Shown piece after piece: positions 36,302 through 44,645 of a stretch of 64,000 nt of DNA (position 1 is its first letter; the number at the start of each line of letters is the position of its first letter). The stretch is from Rhodospirillales bacterium (GTDB lineage Bacteria; Pseudomonadota; Alphaproteobacteria; Rhodospirillales; Thalassospiraceae), in assembly GCA_019634165.1 (NCBI GenBank), contig JAHQVT010000011.1, positions 118,540 through 182,539 on the forward strand, written 5' to 3'. The notes below the pieces were generated by a model. That model did no database searches. It was not told the DNA's origin and saw only the letters and a list, made by a program, of their open reading frames with translations. The position numbers and the translations under genes are program-made.

Positions 36302-36775
36302 TTACGGTCTCCCAGTCCTTCAAAGGCTTTTTACCCAATTCCCTAGCGCGCTTGCCAAACACATTAACCTTTGGTTGTGAATGATGGTCCGGCAGCCAGT
36401 GGCAGATTGTTTCCTGATACTTTGGCGATCAGGACCAGTCTGCGCATTTGATTTATTGTCCCTTTATGGGGTGTCTCTATAGGAAATGTAAACGTCAGAG
36501 TTGAGGTGATGATGTTTTCTTCCTGCCTCAGAAGCTACCCCATACGGCCGGATAATCGAAATAAGAAACGACGGTTTTGCCAAATATTCTGATTCAATGA
36601 AATCAAATGATAAATCCATCTATTCGTAAGGTATTTTTTGGCAATTTATACTACTGTGCTTACGGGAAAACAGGCAGGTGACTCGAATTTGACGGCTTAT
36701 TCTCTGTGAAACGAGTTCTGCCTTAAAAGGACGGTTGCCACCATTCGGTACAGTTTGGGGTGCGAAGGGGTGATA

Positions 36776-38422
36776 ATGGCTAAATCTGCGAGAACGACAA
36801 AAAAGCGACCTGCTAAAAAGGCGACGACTTCTTCGCGAGCCAAAAAGACCGTAAAGTCGGACGAAACCAATAAGCCAAACGCCACAGAACAAAACGCCAC
36901 AGAACAAATGGACGTGGCGGCAGATGACACATCAAGTGATGCGGGCAAGGTCAAGCCGGGCGATGCCGAACGGAAAACTGTCGATGCGACTGCTGAAAAA
37001 ATTGCAGAATTGGAGGCTGAGGGAACGGCAACGTTCGTTGCTCAGAAGCGCCGCGTGATCAATGATCTTTTCCAACGCGGATTGGCCGCCCATCAGGCCG
37101 GCCAGATTGATGATGCCATCCGCCTGTACAGTACAGCCCTTCGCCAAAATCCAAAACAGCCAGACGTCTGGAACAATCTTGGTGTCGCGTTACGTCGCAG
37201 TAAGAAGTTCGAAGCAGCCCTGATTGCTTATCGTCGTGCTGCTGATCTGCGCCCGGAAAATGCCGGGTTGTGGTCAAATATGGGTAATTGTTTGCGCGAA
37301 ATGATGCGCTTTGACGAGGCATTGATTGCCCATAAAAAGGCGCTTGAACTTGATGACACAATTAAATCGCATACTTTCAACGCCGGTCTTGTCTATCGCG
37401 ATCTAAATCGTTTTGACGACGCACTTGAATATTTCAACCGCGCACTGGCAATTGACCCTGACTATATCGATGCCAATTGGGACAAGGCATTGGCGCAATT
37501 GGCATTGGGCAATTATGCCGATGGTTGGGCCGGATATGAGACGCGCCGTAAACTGGCAGACAACCCGATCCGCCCCCTGAATATTGCCCCGGAATGGGAT
37601 GGCAAAACCGATTTGCGCGGCAAGCGTATTTTGCTGCGTGCTGAACAGGGTTTTGGCGACATGATCCAGTTCGCCCGCTTTGTTCCGTTGGTGGCAAAGA
37701 AGGCCGGGCATGTAATTTTGGAATGCCGTAAGGAATTGATTCCGATCATGCGCACAGTCGCGGGTGTCGGAACGTTGGTTGAAAAAGGCAGCGCTTTGCC
37801 AGAATTTGACCTGCATGTCCCGTTGTTAAGCCTGCCCCATGTTTTGGGGGTTGGGGAAAGCGAACTTCAAAAAATTTCAGCAGATCCTTATGTAACGCCG
37901 CCTGCGGGGAAAAGTGTTCGGTTAGCACCGCCGCCCGGAACGGTGCTTAAGGTCGGTTTGATTTGGGCGGGGAAGCTGAATCCGCGTGACCGGTCCTGCC
38001 AACTTGAAAGCCTCATTCCGATTTTGTCGGCTAAGGGGGCAGCGTTTTATAGTTTTCAGGTCGATGGCCGACGGGCTGATTTGGAAAAGCTTGGCCTGAA
38101 TGCCTTTGTTACCGATCTTGGTGATCATATTCATGATTTCGGGGACAGTGCCGCGCTAATGCAGGCCATGGATTTGGTGATCACCATCGACAGCTCACCT
38201 GCACATCTGGCCGGTGCGTTGGGCGTTCCGGTTTGGATGTTGCAGCTTTACACAACTGACTGGCGCTGGTTGGTCGATCGTTCCGATAGCCCATGGTACC
38301 CAACCATGCGCATCTATCGCCAACAAAACCCAGGGGACTGGTCCGTTCCAATCAACAAGATGGCAGGCGACTTTTCAACCTTCCTTCAGGCGAGGTTGAA
38401 GGCGGCAGAACATTTGAAATGA
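36776..38422 (+). CDS. TPR protein with glycosyltransferase-9-like C-terminal domain
   Basis: 548 residues from the ATG at 36776, preceded by AAGGGGTG; the frame opens 21 bases earlier without support. The first 75 residues are Lys/Ala-rich and unstructured (KKRPAKKATTSSRAKK, then NATEQ twice). TPR repeats run from about 100 to 240 (PDVWNNLGVALRRSKKFEAA, AGLWSNMGNCLREMMRFDEA). The C-terminal half resembles ADP-heptose-type glycosyltransferases: LLRAEQGFGDMIQFARFVPL, KVGLIWAGKLNPRDRSCQLE and the nucleotide-sugar loop TIDSSPAHLAGALGVPVWML. Such TPR-GT proteins often glycosylate surface proteins including flagellins; here that is only a suggestion. The 474 bases upstream (36302-36775) hold no gene; I see no clear promoter motif there. 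Confidence 0.8.
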   Translation: MAKSARTTKKRPAKKATTSSRAKKTVKSDETNKPNATEQNATEQMDVAADDTSSDAGKVKPGDAERKTVDATAEKIAELEAEGTATFVAQKRRVINDLFQRGLAAHQAGQIDDAIRLYSTALRQNPKQPDVWNNLGVALRRSKKFEAALIAYRRAADLRPENAGLWSNMGNCLREMMRFDEALIAHKKALELDDTIKSHTFNAGLVYRDLNRFDDALEYFNRALAIDPDYIDANWDKALAQLALGNYADGWAGYETRRKLADNPIRPLNIAPEWDGKTDLRGKRILLRAEQGFGDMIQFARFVPLVAKKAGHVILECRKELIPIMRTVAGVGTLVEKGSALPEFDLHVPLLSLPHVLGVGESELQKISADPYVTPPAGKSVRLAPPPGTVLKVGLIWAGKLNPRDRSCQLESLIPILSAKGAAFYSFQVDGRRADLEKLGLNAFVTDLGDHIHDFGDSAALMQAMDLVITIDSSPAHLAGALGVPVWMLQLYTTDWRWLVDRSDSPWYPTMRIYRQQNPGDWSVPINKMAGDFSTFLQARLKAAEHLK

Positions 38423-38447
38423 GCGAAACCTTGCCATTGGCGTAAAC

Positions 38448-38475
38448 AAGGCGTAGTTAAGCGCCTTAATTTTTT
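38448..38475 (+). terminator. Rho-independent terminator after the TPR gene
   Basis: AAGGCG and CGCCTT pair around TAGTTAAG and are followed by AATTTTTT, 26 bases after the stop codon. Confidence 0.75.
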
Positions 38476-38488
38476 CAAACGGTCCTTG

Positions 38489-38525
38489 ACGGTTTGCTGC
38501 CCTTCACAATGTGAAGGCAACCCGT
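38489..38525 (+). other. Leader hairpin before xanthine phosphoribosyltransferase
   Basis: CCTTCAC-AAT-GTGAAGG is a perfect stem extended imperfectly by CGG..TTGC and GCAACCCG. It lies 30-70 bases before the gpt start and could be an mRNA leader element; no known riboswitch is recognised. Confidence 0.35.
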
Positions 38526-38558
38526 TTTGGCAAACAGATCTGGCGCAGGAGAATTCTT

Positions 38559-39038
38559 GTGAGCGAAGCTGCTTATAACAAAGGTTTCCCGGTTTCGTGG
38601 GAACAGATGCATCGGGACGCACGTGCATTGGCATGGCGTCTTTTGGAACAGGGCCCTTATAAGGGCATTATTGCGATTACCCGCGGTGGCCTTGTACCAG
38701 CCGCGATTATTGCCCGCGAACTTGATATTCGTCTGATCGATACCGTTTGTATCCGAAGCTACTCCGACAAAACCCGCGGTGATCTTGAATGGCTTAAGGG
38801 CGTCGAAGGCGATGGTACCGACATGTTGATCATTGACGATCTGGTCGATACCGGCAAAACCGCCAAGGCCGTTCGTGAGCGTCTTCCGCATGCGCATTTT
38901 GCGACCGTTTATGCCAAGCCGCTTGGTCGTGAAATTGTCGATAGCTTCGTGACCGAAGTATCCCAAGATACCTGGATTTACTTCCCGTGGGACATGGAGT
39001 TGTCGGTCAACGCACCGATTTCTGAACGTGCGCGTTAA
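38559..39038 (+). CDS. gpt: Xanthine phosphoribosyltransferase
   Basis: 159 residues from the GTG at 38559, preceded by AGGAG at eight bases; this start ([20 protein letters not shown]) matches the family length. The PRPP-binding loop is [20 protein letters not shown], with [20 protein letters not shown] the early PPi loop and [10 protein letters not shown] the base-binding end. It salvages xanthine and guanine with PRPP. It is a single gene followed by a long terminator. Confidence 0.95.
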   Translation: MSEAAYNKGFPVSWEQMHRDARALAWRLLEQGPYKGIIAITRGGLVPAAIIARELDIRLIDTVCIRSYSDKTRGDLEWLKGVEGDGTDMLIIDDLVDTGKTAKAVRERLPHAHFATVYAKPLGREIVDSFVTEVSQDTWIYFPWDMELSVNAPISERAR

Positions 39039-39115
39039 GCGCGTCTAGAAGCAGTCTTTGCTTTCTTTCGGAAGCTTGCCCGATTGAATTGCATCAACGA
39101 TCTTGCGTAGAATTT

Positions 39116-39171
39116 CGCCCGGTCCCCATCACAATGCGATTGCATGGCGTGATGGGGACCGGGCGGTTTTG
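39116..39171 (+). terminator. Very long hairpin terminator after gpt
   Basis: A perfect 17-pair stem (39116-39132 with 39149-39165; core GGTCCCCATCAC/GTGATGGGGACC) followed by GTTTTGTTT. The 16-base loop itself contains ATGC-GATT-GCAT, a nested hairpin. Confidence 0.8.
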
Positions 39172-39242
39172 TTTGTCCTGCGAGGTGGTTGCAATCAAGT
39201 GCGACAGTGCGAAATAAATTCGCTGCGATCAACGTGATCTTC

Positions 39243-39271
39243 TTGCGCCTATGGGGAAAGCGGGCTATAAA
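39243..39271 (+). promoter_or_regulatory. Sigma-70-type promoter of tRNA-Gly
   Basis: TTGCGC, a 17-base spacer and TATAAA, ending 13 bases before the mature tRNA, with a G/C-rich discriminator typical of stringently controlled stable-RNA promoters. Confidence 0.7.
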
Positions 39272-39284
39272 ACGCGCCGCTCAA

Positions 39285-39358
39285 GCGGGTGTAGTTCAAT
39301 GGTAGAACGGCAGCTTCCCAAGCTGCATACGAGGGTTCGATTCCCTTCACCCGCTCCA
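39285..39358 (+). tRNA. tRNA-Gly (anticodon CCC)
   Basis: The cloverleaf is complete: acceptor GCGGGTG/CACCCGC, D-arm GTTC-AATGGTA-GAAC, anticodon stem GCAGC/GCTGC with loop TTCCCAA (anticodon CCC), T-arm GAGGG-TTCGATT-CCCTT, discriminator T and an encoded CCA at 39356-39358. It reads GGG glycine codons. Confidence 0.96.
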
Positions 39359-39381
39359 GCTTTTCCCAGACAGTTTCGATA

Positions 39382-39963
39382 TTAGCTTGTTGTGCAGGTC
39401 GCAGTGCTTTTGCATGTGTCCTGACAGCCATATGGTGTGCCATCAGGACAGCATGCGATCAAACGATTCCGCAATCGTTTGCGAGCGCGTTGAATGCGCG
39501 ACTTAACCGTTGGGAGGCCAATTGCATGACGTATAGCAAATTCTGTTTGCCGGGTTCGTTTCAGGTCGATCTCGGTCAGGATGGTTTGATCGTTATCTTT
39601 CATACCCGCAATAAGTTCTGACAGGCACGTGCTTAACCCGGCTTTATCGGACTGTGTATCGGGCGGATGAGTTTCAGAAAGTCCGTGCAGGGTTGGATCA
39701 ATTTGAAGGGTTTCGGTTGTATTGAGTGTGCGGCTTTGTCGGCGATAAAAATCAACAATCTTACTGCGTGCGACAGCATAGACCCAAGCCGATGGATTAC
39801 TTGCCGTGGCCAAGGTTGATTGGTTGCGAATGATCGCTTCAAGAATGTCGGAAACGATATCCTCGACTTCATTGATGGGCACACGTGTTTGCGCGAACCG
39901 GTGCAGGCCCTTTTGAAGAGCCTGCCAGTCGGCGGAACTATGGTGTGAGGATGCGAATGTCAT
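39382..39963 (-). CDS. SigZ-like ECF sigma factor with Cys-rich tail
   Basis: 193 residues. Region 2: PINEVEDIVSDILEAIIRNQ and NPSAWVYAVARSKIVDFYRR; region 4: AIRHAIGLPTVKSRIQRARK followed by RLRNRLIACC. The last 24 residues carry six Cys (CCPDGTPYGC, then DTC, TATC), a tail common in SigZ-type factors. It lies six bases downstream of a CadI/ArsI-like gene, so the two form one transcript. No anti-sigma gene is adjacent; the Cys tail itself could bind a metal or metalloid, which is an inference. Confidence 0.85.
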   Translation of the reverse strand: MTFASSHHSSADWQALQKGLHRFAQTRVPINEVEDIVSDILEAIIRNQSTLATASNPSAWVYAVARSKIVDFYRRQSRTLNTTETLQIDPTLHGLSETHPPDTQSDKAGLSTCLSELIAGMKDNDQTILTEIDLKRTRQTEFAIRHAIGLPTVKSRIQRARKRLRNRLIACCPDGTPYGCQDTCKSTATCTTS

Positions 39964-39969
39964 TGGTCT

Positions 39970-40428
39970 TTACGCACAACATACCTGATAGGAATTTGAT
40001 GCCTGGTCTTGCTGTTGACCACAGCAACCTGCTTGTGATGGATCGGTATTTTTTGTCTCGCCTTTGGGACCATCATCAAGGATACGATACCATTCCCATG
40101 ACAAGCCGTCAGGTTCTGTCGCCCAGAATTTGTCTTGTTTGGCGTGGCAGCACCCTGTTTGCGCAATGTCACTTGTTGCAAGGTCGCTTTTGGTCAGGCG
40201 CGTTGATGCCTGATCAAATTCGTCCATGGTCAAGCATTCAACCCCAATGTGATTGAGGTTTTCTGATGGGTTTGGATGTTCAAATAAAACAAGTTTAAGT
40301 GGTGGCTGACTGATTTCGAAATTCGCATAACCGTCACGTTGTTTATGGACTGGGGTTGCGAACATCTCGCTGTAAAATGCAATTGCATGATCAAGGTTTT
40401 TGACGTTCAGGGCAAGTTGCAGGCGCAT
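39970..40428 (-). CDS. CadI/ArsI-type VOC family metalloprotein
   Basis: 152 residues. A glyoxalase/VOC fold: MRLQLALNVKNLDHAIAFYS opens the first module, HIGVECLTMDEFDQASTRL the second, and the vicinal pair in AQTGCCHAKQDKFW is the Cys site used by CadI and ArsI enzymes to bind Cd or trivalent organoarsenicals. ArsI cleaves the C-As bond using Fe(II). The C-terminal 25 residues add two more CC pairs (AGCCGQQ and QVCCA), beyond the usual domain. No arsR or ars transporter is nearby; the next gene is a Cys-tailed sigma factor. Whether it acts on arsenic, cadmium or another thiophile is undecided. Confidence 0.8.
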   Translation of the reverse strand: MRLQLALNVKNLDHAIAFYSEMFATPVHKQRDGYANFEISQPPLKLVLFEHPNPSENLNHIGVECLTMDEFDQASTRLTKSDLATSDIAQTGCCHAKQDKFWATEPDGLSWEWYRILDDGPKGETKNTDPSQAGCCGQQQDQASNSYQVCCA

Positions 40429-40581
40429 TGCGCGTCTCCTATGACATCGATTTGATGTTTAGGAAGACGCAAACTCTTGCAAAAGGATGCAGGGGAACAT
40501 CAAAATTTCTGGAAAAAGCCAAAACCATGCGCCAGAAGGCGGTGCCCCGCTATTGACGAAGTTGTGGGCAAATGCGGCTAC

Positions 40582-41349
40582 TTATGGTGCGGGGGCCAAA
40601 TAAACAAGCTTCTTGTCGCGCGCTTCTTCGTCACTGCAAATTTTGATGCTGTCTTTTGTGGTCGTATTGGCAAAGCGTGGGTCAAGGGTGCTTATATAGC
40701 GGCCTGTTCCCGTAGCCTTATAAAGGCAGCGTCCAGCTTCACCATCAAGGCGGTTCCCCATGCGCCATTGTTCAGGATCAATCATATCTCCCCCATGGAT
40801 GCCGATGGCGGCATTGTCAGCGTCGGCAGAAAGCCGATCATAACGGTGTGAATAGCCGGCAATCGGAAGGGCTTCACCATCCGTGATCATGGCGGCAGCC
40901 ACGTCGCGTTCACCAATGCCGCATTCAACAATGGGAAAATCACCCGCCTTGCCGGATCGATCTTGGTCACCCGCCCAGCAATGAACCGTGAACGGTGCCA
41001 TGGCGAAATATTTGCGAAGTTGCATGGCCGATGACATGCCGCAATCCCAAAAACTGCCATTATGGAGGCATTGTTGACCAAGTTCGGGGGCGTCCATCCC
41101 AGCAATATCAACAACTTGCCCGCTGATCATGATGGTGTCGCCATCAATGACCTGAATGTCGCGACCCTGTGATTCAAGCACGGGGATTGCCGAATTGGTC
41201 ATGGTGTAGCTGGCAGCGTGAACCGGACTGTCTTGCAGATAAAGGGCTGCGGATAACAGGGCAGCAACAGCAAGGGCCAGAATCAGGCGGGGTAGGTGTT
41301 TCAATTGGGCCTCGGCTGTTTGTCGTTGGGAGGGCTTTGAATATGCCAT
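40582..41349 (-). CDS. Secreted or membrane-anchored nuclease-like (SNase-fold) protein
   Basis: 255 residues from the ATG at 41349 (another ATG lies four codons upstream; neither has a strong binding site). A hydrophobic segment LILALAVAALLSAALYLQDS ending near HAAS is a signal or anchor. The domain QVIDGDTIMISGQVVDIAGM with DAPELGQQC matches the start of staphylococcal-nuclease-type thermonucleases (D-G-D-T and G-x-DAPE-x-xQ, where Asp residues bind calcium). The remaining fold keeps several Cys that may form disulfides. The later catalytic Arg/Glu residues are not obvious, so activity is uncertain. Confidence 0.7.
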   Translation of the reverse strand: MAYSKPSQRQTAEAQLKHLPRLILALAVAALLSAALYLQDSPVHAASYTMTNSAIPVLESQGRDIQVIDGDTIMISGQVVDIAGMDAPELGQQCLHNGSFWDCGMSSAMQLRKYFAMAPFTVHCWAGDQDRSGKAGDFPIVECGIGERDVAAAMITDGEALPIAGYSHRYDRLSADADNAAIGIHGGDMIDPEQWRMGNRLDGEAGRCLYKATGTGRYISTLDPRFANTTTKDSIKICSDEEARDKKLVYLAPAP

Positions 41350-41519
41350 ATCAATCTGCATATCAGAACAAGAGAAAAGAACGGCGAAATGATGACGCAG
41401 ATGGAAAATTGCCGGGAAATCGTAAATTCCATCGCAGGAGCCATGCGTAATAACCGGATGCATTGAGTGTCATTTGGCGCTAAAAGCGGATTTGTCATTG
41501 TGATGTCAGGGACGCGTTT

Positions 41520-42977
41520 TTGTTTCGTCTACAACCCATCTTTTTCGTTGTCGGGGTTATGGTCATTATCATCGGAATTGCGATGATGGTGCCGTCTGCC
41601 GTGGATTTGTATTACGGCAACCCGGATTGGAAAATCTTTGCACAGGCCTCGATCACAACGATCGGGCTTGGTGGGATGGCATGCCTTGCCTGTCGTTCGG
41701 ACATTGGGCCGCGGGTTACTGCCCGACAGGGTTATGTCCTGACAGTTGTGTCGTGGATCGCGATCAGCGTGACCGGGGCTTTGCCGCTTTGGTATTCGTC
41801 ACTTGGTATCAGTTTTTGTGATGCGGTGTTTGAAACCGTATCGGGTTTGACCACCACGGGATCAACTATTCTATCTGGTCTTGATCAATTGCCGCCAGGG
41901 TTACTGATCTGGCGATCGATCATGCAGTGGCTGGGCGGGATTGGGATCATTGTCACTGCGTTGGCATTGTTGCCGATGATGCGGGTTGGCGGGATGCAAC
42001 TTTTCCAGATGGAAAGTTCTGATCGGTCCGAAAAACTGAGCGGGCGCATGCGCGACATGTGCCTGCAGATCGTGATCATCTATAGCAGCCTTACTTTGAT
42101 CTGTGTCGTGCTGTATCGGGCGTTTGGCATGCGTTGGTTTGATGCGATTAATTATGGCATGACCACGCTGTCTACAGGCGGCTATGCGACATCTGATTTG
42201 TCTTTTGCCAAATTTGATAGCAGCCTGTCGCTTCACTGGGTCGCCATCCTGTTTATGTTTGCCGGTGGATTGCCATTTACGGCCTATGCGATGGTTTTGC
42301 GGAAACGTAATCTCAAGGCTATGACGGACAATCAGCAGATTAAGCTTTTTTGCATGATCATTGCCGGGTTTACCCTGCTGTTGACCTGGCGGTTGGTGCA
42401 TATTTCCGATGATAGTGTTTTCCGGTCATTGACCATGGCGGCGTTTAACCTTGTATCGGTGATTACGACCACGGGCTTTGCATCGGGCGACTATTTGTTG
42501 TGGGGGCCAGCGGCGGTCATGCTGTTCTTCTTTGCAACATTTATCGGCGGATGTTCGGGATCGACATCTGGTGGTTTTAAGATGTTTCGTTTCTATGTCG
42601 TCTTTACCGGATTGCGGGCGCACTTCATGCGACTGCGTAGCCCGTCTGCTGTGGTGGTAAGCCGCATTGATCGACATGAAATTACCTCGGATATCTATAA
42701 CGCGGTCACGGTTTATGTCTTTTTGCTGACGATCAGCTATATCGTTGTGACTATTGCGCTTGGGCTGACCGGACTTGATTTGATTACGTCCATGAGTGCG
42801 GCTGCAACATCGCTTGCCAATGTGGGGCCGGGGCTTGGCAATATCATCGGTCCAGCCGGTAATTTCCAATCCTTGCCGGATTCGGCCAAGTGGATTTTGG
42901 ATGTTGCAATGGTTCTGGGCCGGCTTGAATTTGAAACCTTGCTTGTCCTTTTGATGCCGTCTTTCTGGCGGGACTAA
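41520..42977 (+). CDS. trkH: TrkH-type potassium uptake membrane protein (paralogue 1)
   Basis: 485 residues starting at a TTG at 41520 behind CAGGGA; the start MFRLQPIFFVVGVMVIIIGI matches the family. Four M1-P-M2 repeats carry the selectivity-filter glycines: SGLTTTGSTI, MTTLSTGGYATSD, SVITTTGFASGD and TSLANVGPGLGN. It moves K+ into the cell with a Trk/Ktr regulatory subunit, which is not encoded in this window. A second paralogue of almost equal length lies at 47467, which also begins with TTG. Confidence 0.93.
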   Translation: MFRLQPIFFVVGVMVIIIGIAMMVPSAVDLYYGNPDWKIFAQASITTIGLGGMACLACRSDIGPRVTARQGYVLTVVSWIAISVTGALPLWYSSLGISFCDAVFETVSGLTTTGSTILSGLDQLPPGLLIWRSIMQWLGGIGIIVTALALLPMMRVGGMQLFQMESSDRSEKLSGRMRDMCLQIVIIYSSLTLICVVLYRAFGMRWFDAINYGMTTLSTGGYATSDLSFAKFDSSLSLHWVAILFMFAGGLPFTAYAMVLRKRNLKAMTDNQQIKLFCMIIAGFTLLLTWRLVHISDDSVFRSLTMAAFNLVSVITTTGFASGDYLLWGPAAVMLFFFATFIGGCSGSTSGGFKMFRFYVVFTGLRAHFMRLRSPSAVVVSRIDRHEITSDIYNAVTVYVFLLTISYIVVTIALGLTGLDLITSMSAAATSLANVGPGLGNIIGPAGNFQSLPDSAKWILDVAMVLGRLEFETLLVLLMPSFWRD

Positions 42978-43166
42978 ACAATTCTGCATCTATGTGACAA
43001 GTTTGAACCGGCTGTGACGAATGCCACAGACCAGAGGGCAGATTTGCGTGAAACTGGGATCAGAACGCGCATGTCGTCGTTCAAATTTTTGGCAAACCTG
43101 ATCAAAAATCAGGGTTTGTAAACGGACATGACGATGCAGAAAAAGACCCGCTGCAAAACAGTTGGA

Positions 43167-43342
43167 CCGTGCCGAAGGCGGATATTTGTACCAAATACTG
43201 CCTTTTGGGGGCTTCTAATGAGACGTCCCCACGGCACTGGGTGCCCGATTCTTGTCAATTGTCTGGAAATGCCGTCCCTGTGACGGTTATATCCGCCCTT
43301 CGACACCTGCTTGGCGGTGGTATTGTCGAAGGGCGGATTTTT
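43167..43342 (+). ncRNA. Unidentified structured RNA ending in a strong terminator, upstream of asd
   Basis: Bases 43167-43240 can fold into a compact three-way junction: P1 GTGCCG (43169-43174) with CGGCAC (43232-43237); P2 AAGGC/GCCTT and TATTTG/CAAATA; P3 TGGGG/CCCCA. Almost no unpaired bases join the helices. A terminator with a 15-pair stem lies at 43291-43338, then TTTT. The 5' side of P2 (GAAGGCGGATAT) is nearly complementary to the 5' arm of the terminator (ATATCCGCCCTTC), so the two folds exclude each other. asd has its own promoter further down, so this may be a separate small RNA or a leader. No known family recognised. The stretch 42978-43166 before it holds no gene. Confidence 0.55.
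43291..43342 (+). terminator. Strong terminator upstream of asd
   Basis: ATCCGCCCTTCGACA (43291-43305) pairs perfectly with TGTCGAAGGGCGGAT (43324-43338), followed by a T-run. It ends whatever transcript precedes asd on the plus strand. Confidence 0.9.
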
Positions 43343-43438
43343 GCGTAATCCCCTTAAAAAACGATAGGGAACAATCCATTTTGGGGTGCGTTCTATACAG
43401 AACATTGCCGCGCATAAGTGCGATGCAGCAAGGTACAT

Positions 43439-43466
43439 TTGCGTTACCTTGATAAATCCCTATAAT
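43439..43466 (+). promoter_or_regulatory. Sigma-70-type promoter of asd
   Basis: TTGCGT, a 16-base spacer and a perfect TATAAT, 68 bases before the asd ATG and downstream of the terminator at 43291-43342. Confidence 0.75.
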
Positions 43467-43534
43467 GCGCCGCCCGCGAAAGATCGCGGTAGTCGAATAC
43501 GGACACAATTTTTATACGAGGTTAGACAATTATT

Positions 43535-44542
43535 ATGAGTGCCGAAAATCTCCATGTCGGTGTGATCGGCGCAACCGGTGCGGTTGGCGTCGAGCTGATC
43601 AACGTTATGTTTGATCGTAACTTCCCTGTAGGTGAACTCACCCTGTTCGCATCCGAGCGTTCCGCAGGAAAGACCGTGGAGACTAAATTCGGCACTAAGA
43701 CCGTCGCGCTGTTTTCTGTTGAAGAAGCCAAGCAGTGCGACATTGTCTTCCTTGCTGTTTCTGGTGACTTCGCCAAGGAATACGGGCCGAAAATCGCCGA
43801 AGGTGCCTTGGTCATCGATAACTCCTCGGCATTCCGTCTGAATGACGATGTTCCGCTGATCGTGCCGGAAATCAACGGTCACCTTGCCAAGACCGCAAAA
43901 CTGATCGCGAACCCGAATTGCACCACGGCAATTGCTGCGGTTGCACTTTGGCCGCTGCATCAAGCATTTGGCTTAAAGAAAGTCTTCGTCTCGACCTATC
44001 AGGCGGCATCTGGTGCGGGTCAACCGGGCATGAATGAGCTGCGTGAAGGTCTTGCTGCTGGTCTGGCAGGCAAGCCGGTTCCGGCTGAGGTTTTTTCGGC
44101 ACCGTTGGCATTTAACGTGATCCCGCATATCGATAGCTTCCAGGAAAATGGTTATACCCGCGAAGAAATGAAGGTGACCTGGGAAACCCGAAAAATCTTC
44201 GGTGTACCTGATCTTGCTGTTTCGTGCACCGCGGTCCGTATTCCGACCGAACGTACCCATTCGGAATCCATCGTGATTGAAACCGAAAAGGTCGTAACCC
44301 CGGATGCTGCGCGTGACGTTCTGGCAAAAGCCAAGGGTGTGAAACTTGTCGATGATCCGGCAAACAACAAATACCCGATGCCGTTGACCGCGACGGAACA
44401 ATATGATGTCGAAGTTGGCCGTATCCGTACCAATCTGATCTTTGGTGATCATGGTCTGGAATTGTTTGTTGCAGGGGACCAGTTGCTTAAAGGGGCCGCA
44501 TTGAATGCAGTCCAGATCGCAGAAGCATCGATTGCTGATTAA
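43535..44542 (+). CDS. asd: Aspartate-semialdehyde dehydrogenase
   Basis: 335 residues. NADP-binding GVIGATGAVGVELINVMFDR at the start, the catalytic Cys in LIANPNCTTAIAAVALWPLH, STYQAASGAGQPGMNELREG, and the His/Arg-bearing AVRIPTERTHSESIVIE are all in place. It reduces aspartyl phosphate to the semialdehyde that feeds lysine, threonine and methionine; dapD, dapE and metZ in this window use its products. It has its own promoter and terminator. Confidence 0.98.
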   Translation: MSAENLHVGVIGATGAVGVELINVMFDRNFPVGELTLFASERSAGKTVETKFGTKTVALFSVEEAKQCDIVFLAVSGDFAKEYGPKIAEGALVIDNSSAFRLNDDVPLIVPEINGHLAKTAKLIANPNCTTAIAAVALWPLHQAFGLKKVFVSTYQAASGAGQPGMNELREGLAAGLAGKPVPAEVFSAPLAFNVIPHIDSFQENGYTREEMKVTWETRKIFGVPDLAVSCTAVRIPTERTHSESIVIETEKVVTPDAARDVLAKAKGVKLVDDPANNKYPMPLTATEQYDVEVGRIRTNLIFGDHGLELFVAGDQLLKGAALNAVQIAEASIAD

Positions 44543-44574
44543 TTCCAGCCGGAATTAACACCAACGCATAATCA

Positions 44575-44610
44575 ACGGCCCGTCAGATGAACTGGCGGGG
44601 CCGTTTTGAT
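44575..44610 (+). terminator. Terminator after asd
   Basis: ACGGCC and GGCCGT pair around an inner CAG/CTG stem and are followed by TTTTGATTTT. Confidence 0.75.
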
Positions 44611-44645
44611 TTTGGCTTCTCAATTTTACGTTTGCGAACCTGCAA

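Noticed and set aside
39249..39443. Minus-strand open frame of 64 codons across the tRNA-Gly gene
   Set aside because: It is the reverse of the tRNA; the KGIEPSYAAWEAAVLPLNYT-type peptide is a common artefact over tRNA genes.
43109..43438. 109-codon minus-strand frame in the trkH-asd gap
   Set aside because: It lies across the structured RNA and terminator, has no ribosome binding site and no family match.
42978..43534. Lysine riboswitch or 6S RNA upstream of asd
   Set aside because: The three-way fold lacks the five-helix lysine core, and I could not find the long single-hairpin closing stem with central bubble expected for 6S RNA.
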